A stretch of DNA of 48,711 bases, from NCBI GenBank assembly GCA_012511885.1, contig JAAZFE010000151.1:1-48711 (forward strand). The letters are read 5' to 3'. The stretch's first letter is position 1, and every line of letters starts with the position of its first letter. Position numbers and translations under genes: made by a program. The stretch is from Lentisphaerota bacterium (lineage in GTDB: Bacteria > Verrucomicrobiota > Kiritimatiellia > CAIQIC01 > Lenti-01). Below, piece by piece: positions 25,813 through 33,964 of the stretch. Below the pieces are notes generated by a model, which had not been told where the DNA came from, ran no database searches, and was given only the letters and a program-made list of their open reading frames with translations.

Positions 25813-27161
25813 GTCTGTCGGCCCCCCAGAAGCGCCTTGACTTGCTTAAGGCGATACAAAGCTGATACGGGCAAGCTGGCACGCGGGGGGCTGCCCTCGA
25901 TCGTGATCGCCGAAGCTGGTTGAGCCGCAATCTCGTCGGAAATGGCCGGATTGACTTCCATCCGTTCGGGCCGTCGGGCATGCCGGCTCCGAAAGTTCTC
26001 CAGGTCGCGCCGGACTTGCGGAAGGTTGGCCAGATAGTTGAGGAGTTTGTTTTCATCGCACAAGACAACGCCAGCGGCTTCCTTCTGAACGGTATCGGCG
26101 ATATTGCCACTGACCGAATTGGTAAGGATCATGGCGTCAGCCATCCGCGTTTCCACCAGGGTATAGCTGTAGGTTTCGGGCGAGGTGGACCAGAGAAAGG
26201 CGATATCCACGCGTGCCCGTCGAATGGCCTCCGTCATGGCCTCGGGACCATCTCGGACGAAGGACACGGGAACCTGAATGATGTTTGAAGTACCCGGCGT
26301 GGCGCGGCCAAAATGGTAGAATTCCCAGTTGTGCCCCTGGCGGTTCAGCTCCTGGACCAGCCGGAGGAAGACACTCCAGCCCTTTTGCGGCATCGGGGTG
26401 CCAACAAAAGCCAAGCGGATGGGTTCGTTCGGCCGGCCTCGGATATCGGAAACCGCCACATCGCCAACCGGTATCAGATGGGGCACCACGACCACTTGCG
26501 CCGCAAACTCCGGGAAAGTATTCACCCAGATGCGCCGTGCGGTTTCGGAGGGAGCCACAATGCGCAGACGCCCCTGGGCAGCATCCAGCACTTGGCGGAT
26601 GGCCTCGTGATGTCCCGGGGTCCAGCTGACGCATTCCGCACACTTCTCCAAAGACGGCGCGGCCTCGCCGCAATGATCGAGATTGTTTCGCAACAGGAAG
26701 ATCTGCGGACATACGGTAAAGAAGTCGTGCAAGACGAGCCGTACGGGCGCGATGACTCCCCGTAAAAAGCGCTCCACATGCGAAAGATTAAAATTCAGCA
26801 GGTGGTGTAGCTGAATTTCCTTCAGGGCGACTCCGTCCTGATGCAGGCTTGCTAATAAGTCCACTCCGCCATCGGCCCGATAGAACCCCCGCAATATTCC
26901 GTCGGCCACGACGCCCCAATAGCTAGACAAGCGACGGTTAAGCCAGCGGCTTCGGCGGGTAGGAAACGGGAACAGAACCAGTGTCGATACTCCACGCTCT
27001 TCCAGCAGGGCGGCTTGGTCCGCCAAATATTTTTCCAAGCCGGCGGCCTTGCCACGGGGGTCGGTATAGGTCAGGCACACTACGCATGACCGGTTGCGGA
27101 GCCGCCATGTGGCTGACTTCCCCTTTTGCCCTTCATGGCAACGATTCAGCGTGACCCTCAT
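25809..27161 (-). CDS. Glycosyltransferase family 4-like protein
   Basis: The protein has 450 aa. The ATG at 27161 is chosen over 27203 because GGAGG lies 5 nt upstream and it forms an ATGA overlap with the stop of the broken 62-codon gene. The N-terminal domain contains SCVVCLTYTDPRGKAAGLEKY and a VLHDFFTVCPQIFLLRNN segment. The C-terminal domain has IRLAFVGTPMPQKGWSVFLRL and ETYSYTLVETRMADAMILTN, the donor-site region. The last ~60 residues are an unassigned tail. Its role is probably sugar transfer in the surface polysaccharide pathway. Translation may have been coupled to the small gene now split by MITE copy F. Confidence 0.88.
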   Translation of the reverse strand: MRVTLNRCHEGQKGKSATWRLRNRSCVVCLTYTDPRGKAAGLEKYLADQAALLEERGVSTLVLFPFPTRRSRWLNRRLSSYWGVVADGILRGFYRADGGVDLLASLHQDGVALKEIQLHHLLNFNLSHVERFLRGVIAPVRLVLHDFFTVCPQIFLLRNNLDHCGEAAPSLEKCAECVSWTPGHHEAIRQVLDAAQGRLRIVAPSETARRIWVNTFPEFAAQVVVVPHLIPVGDVAVSDIRGRPNEPIRLAFVGTPMPQKGWSVFLRLVQELNRQGHNWEFYHFGRATPGTSNIIQVPVSFVRDGPEAMTEAIRRARVDIAFLWSTSPETYSYTLVETRMADAMILTNSVSGNIADTVQKEAAGVVLCDENKLLNYLANLPQVRRDLENFRSRHARRPERMEVNPAISDEIAAQPASAITIEGSPPRASLPVSALYRLKQVKALLGGRQT

Positions 27162-27567
27162 GCCGCCTCCGGCAGCTCTTGCATTATGGGCTGCATATCC
27201 CACACACGCCCCGCCAGCATCCAGAGTGGGAAGGCCAGGACCGGAATGGTCACGGTATTGATGAACAGAATCACAATCGCCATGAATATCATAAAAGCCG
27301 CTAACCTGGATAATTCATGCGACAAGTCCAGTTCAGATGCAAGGCGGGCGGGGTGAAGCTGTATGGACATACTGCGAACCCCGCAGAACAAAGCAAATGG
27401 ACTGGAATCGTCGCGCCCTTGGTCAACATGGATGAAAAATGAATGTCGCATGTTCATTTCCGTATCATGCTGCCCTGCAGCAAATAACAATGTTTTCATC
27501 CATGTTGATGAATAATCCAGGCTAAATGCCCAAAACTCACCTTGCTCTGCCACAAATCAAGCTTCAT
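27158..27567 (-). pseudogene. 62-codon small membrane protein gene split by a MITE
   Basis: Removing MITE copy F (27305-27521) and one CTAA copy joins 27567-27522 to 27300-27158: 189 nt, exactly 63 codons from ATG to TGA with no stop between. The restored protein (MKLDLWQSKVSFGHL, then AAFMIFMAIVILFINTVTIP...) has a membrane segment and ends FPLWMLAGRVWDM, strikingly like the C-terminus of the adjacent Wzy-like protein (YPIWMLIGRSWDM). The start overlaps the Wzy stop by 11 nt, and its stop overlaps the next start as ATGA, so it was probably a coupled gene. It may have been a small Wzy-related protein or the tail of a lost paralogue. Base identity with the Wzy tail is only moderate, so it is not a recent duplicate. 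Confidence 0.75.
27305..27521 (+). mobile_element. MITE copy F (217 bp, full length)
   Basis: The terminal repeats are CCTGGATAATTCA / TGAATAATCCAGG. Exact CTAA direct repeats flank it (27301-27304 and 27522-27525). It has the clearest fold: GCGAC 27319-27323 with GTCGC 27410-27414, TCCAGT 27327-27332 with ACTGGA 27401-27406, GCGGGGT 27348-27354 with ACCCCGC 27378-27384, and GTATG/CATAC at the tip. A second hairpin has a perfect 15-bp stem (27424-27438 with 27493-27507) enclosing TGCTGC-CCT-GCAGCA. The minus strand stays open through the element. Confidence 0.92.
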
Positions 27568-29104
27568 TAAGCGAAGGCAACTCAGCGGACTCGACGGTTT
27601 CCGGCGTCATATCCCATGAGCGCCCAATCAACATCCAAATTGGATAAACTAGAGCTGCAACTGAGAGGATGTCGGCCAATACCATAATCATACCCATGAA
27701 GATCAAACAGCCTCCCAGCGCCATAAATATCCCTGCACGCAATGCTGAGCCTGAGGCTTGGAACGCTTTTCTCATTATCCAATAAAGAACCCATCCCCAA
27801 AATGAGAAAAAAATGAATGCGCCCAGCCAACCATATTCACTGGTTATAGCGGAAAAATCCGTTACGGGATTACCCACCACAGATGACGAAATAACCGTAC
27901 CGGTTACAAGGAAATAGCCTCGTCGTCGATTTTCATCCAATGATGGAATAATATAGCGACGAGCCAACGGAGCACGTGCTTCAATCGCCGCGGTAGAGGC
28001 AAAGCGCCCCGGCCCTGCGCCAAGCATGGGATAACGAACCAGATAGGGGAAATCAACGGTTAGCGCATACATCATCTCTGCTTTGGGAGAACGCAGAAAA
28101 GAGTGCCAAACCCGTTGAAAATCTCGTCGCCCCATTGCTGACTGTACATATATACTTGCAGCCAGCACAAAAACGACGATCCCAATTATCGCACCCGTTT
28201 TTGCCCAACGGGTAAAACTTGCATGGAAAAAGAAGGGGATCACCGCGACAGGCATCAACAGCAAAGCGTGCTTGGTATCTGTCATAAAAATAAGATTGTA
28301 GGCAATGATGCCCGCCAACAGAATCAGGCTCCATTTTTCACGTCCACCAGCGCGTTTCATGCGCCCCATCCACAAGCCGACAATCAACAGCAATGCGATC
28401 ACACTCATGTAGCCGACCAAATGCGCGCCTGATGCAAAAGGTCCAAATATTCCGCCACTGCGATCGGGATGGTATCTAAGCCACAATCCCCTGTGCCAAA
28501 CTATATTGTACAGATATTGGATTGCAATATAGATGATGTATGCCCATACCCAGCGCAGCATTTCTTGATCGTTCTCAAAAGTGCATGTTAATCGGCAATA
28601 GTACCATAAAATATATAGCCGCAAGGCAATAAGAGTAAGTTGAACAGTTACAACGACTGAAGGCTTCCCGTTCACGTACCAGCTTAAAATCGCCACCAAT
28701 AAAAAAGCAATTGGGAACAGGACGCCCTGCTGGATCTGTCGCCGCTGGATCCAATTCATCACAATGACAACCAGGAAAGGCAGCATGAAAAATTTATTCA
28801 TACTTCCCAACAGGGGGATTGGAACGATTCCCAACAGCCGATTTGACGGGACTGCCAAAAAATAAACCATCATGATAAAAAGCAACAGCTTGGGCCGATC
28901 CAGCAGCAGCGCCCCCATCGTGAATAGAATGACAATAGACGCCCACAAAATAGGGGGAGGCCATCCAAATAAACCGGCAATAAAGTAAACAACCAGCAGC
29001 CCTATCGCAAATCCACTGAACGCCAGCCACCCGATCCATTTATATACAGGGAACTGGTAGCTCGTGCGCTGGCTGGCCGGGAATTGAGGAGCGGGAACGT
29101 TCAT
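27557..29104 (-). CDS. O-antigen polymerase/ligase-like (Wzy/WaaL) membrane protein
   Basis: The protein has 515 aa and about 12 hydrophobic segments spread over its whole length, with a larger loop near residues ~290-400 (GAGPGRFASTAAIEARAPLARRY), as in Wzy_C/O-antigen ligase proteins. Low GC and many Ile/Phe/Tyr residues set it apart from the housekeeping genes. It would polymerise or ligate lipid-linked repeat units in the periplasm after flipping by the MurJ-like protein in the same arm. Its C-terminal motif (IFMGMIMV...PIWMLIGRSWDM) is repeated in the broken gene downstream. The 48-nt gap from the upstream glycosyltransferase fits one operon. Confidence 0.85.
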   Translation of the reverse strand: MNVPAPQFPASQRTSYQFPVYKWIGWLAFSGFAIGLLVVYFIAGLFGWPPPILWASIVILFTMGALLLDRPKLLLFIMMVYFLAVPSNRLLGIVPIPLLGSMNKFFMLPFLVVIVMNWIQRRQIQQGVLFPIAFLLVAILSWYVNGKPSVVVTVQLTLIALRLYILWYYCRLTCTFENDQEMLRWVWAYIIYIAIQYLYNIVWHRGLWLRYHPDRSGGIFGPFASGAHLVGYMSVIALLLIVGLWMGRMKRAGGREKWSLILLAGIIAYNLIFMTDTKHALLLMPVAVIPFFFHASFTRWAKTGAIIGIVVFVLAASIYVQSAMGRRDFQRVWHSFLRSPKAEMMYALTVDFPYLVRYPMLGAGPGRFASTAAIEARAPLARRYIIPSLDENRRRGYFLVTGTVISSSVVGNPVTDFSAITSEYGWLGAFIFFSFWGWVLYWIMRKAFQASGSALRAGIFMALGGCLIFMGMIMVLADILSVAALVYPIWMLIGRSWDMTPETVESAELPSLNEA

Positions 29105-29152
29105 ATCAAGAAAGTAAGACTAAACAACTTGTGGAGACGGATGATAGCAATC

Positions 29153-30430
29153 TCAAAGGACACATGAAAGCTCCTTTGGGTGTTGTCCAAGGGCTTGCTG
29201 AAAAAGCTGCTCCAGCCGTATCGCGACGACCTCAATAGAGAATTCTGTTTGCATCCGCATACGGGCCGCCTCCCCCATTTGCGTTCTGAGCCGCGGGGAC
29301 TTAAACAGCCTGATCATGGCTGTGGCCAGCGCGTTCACATCTTCAACCGGCACAACCAGGCCGTTAAAACCATCCTGAACCACGGCTGTATTGCCGGGAA
29401 TATCGGACACAATAACGGGCAACCCGGCGGCTTGAGCTTCCAGCAATACATTGGACATTCCCTCCACTCGAGACGGCAATACAAGAAAACCTGCCCGTAT
29501 CAATTCGCCTGTTGCATTCTCGGTCCGTCCGGCAAACTCTATGGTGTCTTCGGTCTTCTCCTGCCGGGCCACCAATTGCCACCGTCGCGCATCTCCACTG
29601 CCAAACATCTTCAACCTCATGCCCGGCTCTGCCGCCACGGCGCGCCCCCATGCCTTGAATAAAATATCAAACCCCTTGTACACGCTGCCCTGCGAAAAGT
29701 TGCCAATATACAGTGTCAGGGAAGAGTCCCCGGGCGATGCTGAGTTCTCAGGAATCTCCACTCCGTTGGGCAGGATGGATATCCGATCAGATGGAATGCC
29801 TGCGGCGATCAGTTGTTCTCGCAAGTGTTCGGTCATGGCCAAATAATGACAGGACATACGGCGTGATTTCCAGTGCCTCAACCAGGGAACATCCGGATTT
29901 CCCGGCCAGGACAAAACCTCTCCAAGCGCCTCTTTGCAGAACACCGGAACATCCAGGTGTTCCGCCAGCCATTGGGCGAATCCCGCGATCCAATGGGACT
30001 CGTGCACATGAACAACATCTGCTTTGACGCAAGCCGTCTTTACCAGCAGTGCGCTTTCCGCGATGAAGCTCAAGTGCCCCAACCATTCTACGAGCGCCAT
30101 TAGTCGCCATCGCCTTTGACGGGGAGGCGCAAGCCGCCCTCCATCGGCACTGAATGGATCCGCCTGTTCAGCACGCTGGGGCCTTATTTTACGCCTAATC
30201 CAACGATGCAAACGGCGAAGCGCAGAAGTAACCGGCAGCAGACAACCCACTCGTCGAATAAGGACCTCTTCGCTTATTTCTTTTCGGCCGGTTTTGAGCC
30301 ACCACCATGGGGTTAAAATGGTTACCTGGTGGCCGCGAGCTGCCAACGCACGGGCCTGCCGCCAGCACTGCATTTCCGCTCCGCCCCGCTGAACGGGCAT
30401 AAAAGTTGCCACAACCATTAAAATCTTCAT
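29153..30430 (-). CDS. Glycosyltransferase family 4 protein
   Basis: The protein has 425 aa. The start at 30430 overlaps the stop of the 139-aa gene (ATGA). N-terminal MKILMVVATFMPVQRGGAEMQ is the acceptor-domain start of GT4 enzymes. The second domain opens with LTLYIGNFSQGSVYKGFDILF and contains VLPSRVEGMSNVLLEAQAAGLPVIVSD, whose Glu residues bind the nucleotide sugar. The extra basic segment at ~75-110 (RRLHRWIRRKIRPQR) may contact the membrane. Likely cytoplasmic and membrane-associated, adding one sugar of the repeat unit. Confidence 0.92.
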   Translation of the reverse strand: MKILMVVATFMPVQRGGAEMQCWRQARALAARGHQVTILTPWWWLKTGRKEISEEVLIRRVGCLLPVTSALRRLHRWIRRKIRPQRAEQADPFSADGGRLAPPRQRRWRLMALVEWLGHLSFIAESALLVKTACVKADVVHVHESHWIAGFAQWLAEHLDVPVFCKEALGEVLSWPGNPDVPWLRHWKSRRMSCHYLAMTEHLREQLIAAGIPSDRISILPNGVEIPENSASPGDSSLTLYIGNFSQGSVYKGFDILFKAWGRAVAAEPGMRLKMFGSGDARRWQLVARQEKTEDTIEFAGRTENATGELIRAGFLVLPSRVEGMSNVLLEAQAAGLPVIVSDIPGNTAVVQDGFNGLVVPVEDVNALATAMIRLFKSPRLRTQMGEAARMRMQTEFSIEVVAIRLEQLFQQALGQHPKELSCVL

Positions 30431-30846
30431 CGCAGCTTATGACCTCCGGATATCCACCTCAAAAAGTACTCTGGGTGATCGTCCTCGGGCAACACTTGCG
30501 ACTTACGCCAACTGAAGCTTGAGTCCCATTGTCGGCACCCATCTCTCCCCATCCAATTCCGACCGCGACAATTGATCTCCCCTGCAATTGGTTCGCGCAC
30601 TGTTATGGGCAACAAGCCAGTAAACACCATGGATTTTGATTCCGGTTTCAGATGGGCAGAGAAATATCTATTGACGCAATCGATATCAATCGAAAAGGAC
30701 TCAATCGCGCAGCAGCCAATCCCGAATACTAGAATACCATTCGCCTGACGGAAATATCGGCTGCGGTTAACATACTCAACCAACATTTTATTCAAGTTGT
30801 CCGAGTATTCCAAAGACAAAACTGACAGGATCTCAATCAATTGCAT
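30427..30846 (-). CDS. Orphan 139-aa protein in the polysaccharide operon
   Basis: No family was recognised. The gene is well supported by context: AGGAGGTG lies 6 nt upstream of the ATG at 30846, the start overlaps the flippase gene by 14 nt, and the stop overlaps the next glycosyltransferase as ATGA. The protein has no signal peptide and only one short hydrophobic stretch (GILVFGIGCCAIESF, ~37-51). It contains several Cys and a basic/aromatic segment (CRGRNWMGRDGCRQWDSSFS). It reads like a soluble mixed alpha/beta protein. A modifying or regulatory role in polysaccharide assembly is only a guess from position. Confidence 0.7.
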   Translation of the reverse strand: MQLIEILSVLSLEYSDNLNKMLVEYVNRSRYFRQANGILVFGIGCCAIESFSIDIDCVNRYFSAHLKPESKSMVFTGLLPITVREPIAGEINCRGRNWMGRDGCRQWDSSFSWRKSQVLPEDDHPEYFLRWISGGHKLR

Positions 30847-32407
30847 GGCTCACCTCCTCATGCGTGCGTTGTCGGTAAAAGCTACGCATACCCGATCGCC
30901 ACAACTCTTTTGCATAGGCCGCAGGAACCCGGTTCCACGGACATAAAACCATCAATAGGCCCGCCAGAATGATGAATCCGCTCGCCAAGAGCAAAGTACC
31001 AAGCATAGTTTCCCCATAACTCCACGAAGCCATAAGCCACCAAATTCCCGCTGCTAGAAGGCCGTTGACCACCATGCTGCCCACCAGAAAACCGAATACA
31101 CGGCCAATTCGCACGCCCGAAAACCAGTAGCGCCATACGGGCAACGATATCAGGTAAAGAAGATATACATAACTAACCTTGATGAATGGGTAATTTATAA
31201 TGCCGATTCTAGGCACACCCCACCACAACGCTGCTACCAACACAGCATTTTGAATAATGTTGAACACATTGCGAAGCAATACCTTTTGCTGAGCTGCTAA
31301 CGCCTGGTAAACAAGAGCATGGGAAACGGTCATAGGAAACCCCAACACCAAACCTTGAAACAACCGTGCGGTCACACGAAGAGCTTCTTCTGAATAAGCC
31401 CCACGCAACATCAGAATCCTCAACAAACCGGGAGCCGCCAGCGACAAAACAAAGGCCAATGGCACACACAACCAGATCATAAACTGTGAAACCCGCTCAT
31501 AGGCCCGCCCAAACCCAACCGAGTCGCGACGGGCGGACAACTCGCTCAGTTTGATGCCCACGATCAGGGCAATTTGCCCGCCAAGCAATGCCTCGGGAAC
31601 TGCAGACATTTTCATGGCGTAGTTCATGGCCGTCACAAAACCTTCTTCTGCGGCCGAGGCCATCAGAATAGGTGTGAAGGAGGCAAAAGCGAACGCCAAC
31701 ACTCCAAGCTCCGTGTAAACAATATTCCTCCATACCGAAGAAGAAATGTGCGGCCATTTGAAAGAGAACCGCCATTTGAGACGTCGGCGCAGCAGCCAGA
31801 ATGAAACCATCGCCTGCAAAAGCAACCCCAGAATGATGGACTGAGCCAGGGCAACCACTCCCAATTGCCGATGGAACATGAGCACATAAACAATGTTGAA
31901 CACGCGGCAGATCACTCCCCAAAATGCCGGCAGTGAAAAATATTTGTAAGACACCAAAATGCTGTTGATGTACTGCGAAAGCAATTGCAACGCGAAAACC
32001 GGGATGACCCACATTATTAAATTTCGGTTGGCCTCAAGAGTGGCGACATCAAAACGAGAAATTGCCGTTAGAAATTCAATCGGACGCCACGCTGTGACCA
32101 GTGCAAGCGCCAGCGTGATTCCGGAGAACAGATAGAGAAAGAAATTCAAAAATTGCATTGAAGACTCTGGCGACTCCTGGTGCCGGCGTCGAATGGCCTC
32201 CGGGATCAGCACGGTGGAGTCCAACACCAGCATGAACGAGGCCACCAGCATGAATGTGGTCACGCAGTAGTTCAGCACATCCGTGGCATCTACGGCGCCA
32301 AAGCAGTACGCCATAACCAGGTTGAACACAAAGGAAAGGCCCTGGGCGACAATTTGGAGCGCTGTGGAGTACAACCCTCCACGCCGGTAGGACTCGGCCT
32401 TAAGCAT
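30833..32407 (-). CDS. MurJ/MviN-like lipid-linked oligosaccharide flippase
   Basis: The protein has 524 aa with about 13-14 membrane segments. The opening YRRGGLYSTALQIVAQGLSFVFNLVMAYCFGA and the DVLNYCVTTFM segment follow the MOP-superfamily MurJ pattern (DAYFVA-type motif). Its start codon directly follows the stop of the DUF362 gene (TAG ATG). In a locus with a Wzy-like polymerase it most likely flips undecaprenyl-linked repeat units (Wzx-type role) rather than lipid II. Confidence 0.85.
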   Translation of the reverse strand: MLKAESYRRGGLYSTALQIVAQGLSFVFNLVMAYCFGAVDATDVLNYCVTTFMLVASFMLVLDSTVLIPEAIRRRHQESPESSMQFLNFFLYLFSGITLALALVTAWRPIEFLTAISRFDVATLEANRNLIMWVIPVFALQLLSQYINSILVSYKYFSLPAFWGVICRVFNIVYVLMFHRQLGVVALAQSIILGLLLQAMVSFWLLRRRLKWRFSFKWPHISSSVWRNIVYTELGVLAFAFASFTPILMASAAEEGFVTAMNYAMKMSAVPEALLGGQIALIVGIKLSELSARRDSVGFGRAYERVSQFMIWLCVPLAFVLSLAAPGLLRILMLRGAYSEEALRVTARLFQGLVLGFPMTVSHALVYQALAAQQKVLLRNVFNIIQNAVLVAALWWGVPRIGIINYPFIKVSYVYLLYLISLPVWRYWFSGVRIGRVFGFLVGSMVVNGLLAAGIWWLMASWSYGETMLGTLLLASGFIILAGLLMVLCPWNRVPAAYAKELWRSGMRSFYRQRTHEEVSHAID

Positions 32408-33844
32408 CTAATTCACCGAGCTTTCAATGTTTCCGGCCCATCCCTTGGGGGGGTGGGCGGCGGGGAAAGGTGGGTTGAAAGCGGGAATGTCTGGAGCGGC
32501 ATGGCAGATGCGCCAGCGCATTGCATCACAGGCATGACGCAATAGTGGAATTTTCAGGGGGTCGAATCCCAACAGGGCCGCGCCCAGATAATCCCCCACG
32601 GCCGGATTATGCGCAACCAAAACAGCACCTGTCGGCAGTGGATCAGGTGCCAGCGGCCCCTCTCCTTGACCGGCCACTACGGCATCCACAATTGAGATTT
32701 CCTTCCGCTGGATGGCATCGGTCATCTCACCCTCCCGATTGGCATAGAGCAGAGCACGGTTCAGATCGAGGCACGTCCGCCAAATCGTGTCATTGCCATG
32801 CCAACTGCCTTCAAGTTGCGCCGCAGGATCTTTTTTTTGCCTCTGCACCATGCCGCGCCAGGCCACTCGCTCGAAAAGTCTGTAAATACGCGGATAACCT
32901 CGCAAACATCCGTTGGCAAAGTCCAAAAGATGTTCTGCCAATGACAGTTTCCAGTGGGCGTGAGGATAGTCATCTCCCATCCCGCGGTCCGCCGCGCCTT
33001 TGCGGTGGTGGGGCAGGAATTCCTTGTTGCCGTTGATGCCAATGAGATTTTTGAGACAGCAGGTAATGCCAGCTTTCTTGTGGACTTTGAGTTTGGGAAC
33101 ATTGACCACCAAATCCGCGTCAAGGATTTCACGGGCAACCAGGTAGCGATGGCGCCCCGGGCGATGATGTTTCCACATTTTGCGCGGATCGTACACCGTC
33201 ACCCGGAATTTCCGCCAGTCCTTGGAAATCGGCTCGAGCAGGCTGTCCGCGCCCAAATCCACCAACCGATAGTCGGTCTCGGGGCGGAGTTCCTCGGTCA
33301 CCTGCTTGAGGCCTGCATCCGTACGCAGCACCGTGCGGCGAAAATCTTTCACAATCAAAGGCAGTCCCCTCCCCTGAAACTCGGCAATAACGGCACACAA
33401 ACCGCCAAAATCCAGCAATTTTTCGAAGTCGCAGTCCTGCAAAGGGGCGTCGCCAAGGACCACTTGCGCCGGTTTGGTCAAAAATACATATTCCAGCACG
33501 GCGCGGAGCACGGAAGGATGCGTTATCAGGCAATCGGCGTCAGCCGTGCCGTGATTCTCATGCAGAACCCAATTGGGCTTGACCACGATTTTTGCGCCAG
33601 GCTTGGCCAAGTCGCCCAGCGGATTCCAGTCGGTAGAGCCATACCGCCCGGCATCAAGGCCCAGTTCCGCCAACGCCCCCCGCACCAGAGCAAAAATAGG
33701 GTTGGTCGCACCGGGCTGAACCTCCCCCCGAAATTCGGGAAATGCCTGATCCGGGGCATAAGGCGCCACGGACTGCAGCGGGTAGGCCGCCGCGCCCGGC
33801 AGGCGCATTAGACTCCATTTGGGCGATGCTACTATATCAAACAT
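32408..33844 (-). CDS. DUF362-domain protein
   Basis: The protein has 478 aa from the ATG at 33844; the frame is open to 33925 and the start is uncertain because no site has a good Shine-Dalgarno. DUF362 signatures are IVVKPNWVLHENHGTADADCLITHP, a VVLGDAPLQDCDF segment, and VNVPKLKVHKKAGITCCLKN followed by LIGINGNKEFLPHHRKG. The family includes putative iron-sulfur and Ni/Fe-related proteins, but no CxxC ferredoxin cluster is evident here. DUF362 genes next to MurJ-like and glycosyltransferase genes recur in other bacteria. Its biochemical role is unknown. Confidence 0.85.
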   Translation of the reverse strand: MFDIVASPKWSLMRLPGAAAYPLQSVAPYAPDQAFPEFRGEVQPGATNPIFALVRGALAELGLDAGRYGSTDWNPLGDLAKPGAKIVVKPNWVLHENHGTADADCLITHPSVLRAVLEYVFLTKPAQVVLGDAPLQDCDFEKLLDFGGLCAVIAEFQGRGLPLIVKDFRRTVLRTDAGLKQVTEELRPETDYRLVDLGADSLLEPISKDWRKFRVTVYDPRKMWKHHRPGRHRYLVAREILDADLVVNVPKLKVHKKAGITCCLKNLIGINGNKEFLPHHRKGAADRGMGDDYPHAHWKLSLAEHLLDFANGCLRGYPRIYRLFERVAWRGMVQRQKKDPAAQLEGSWHGNDTIWRTCLDLNRALLYANREGEMTDAIQRKEISIVDAVVAGQGEGPLAPDPLPTGAVLVAHNPAVGDYLGAALLGFDPLKIPLLRHACDAMRWRICHAAPDIPAFNPPFPAAHPPKGWAGNIESSVN

Positions 33845-33964
33845 TGGCTTTTTACATCTTGGATCAAGGATTCCGCGACCCATGGCACTCGGAACAACGG
33901 TAGGACAATCCGGGTGGAATAACAAGCACGACAGCCCGTCGAGAGCAGCTTGATTGAGCGTGAT

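Noticed and set aside
27158-27553. A 131-aa minus-strand ORF
   Set aside because: It is an artefact of reading through MITE copy F. The real pre-insertion gene uses a different upstream frame and is 62 codons long.
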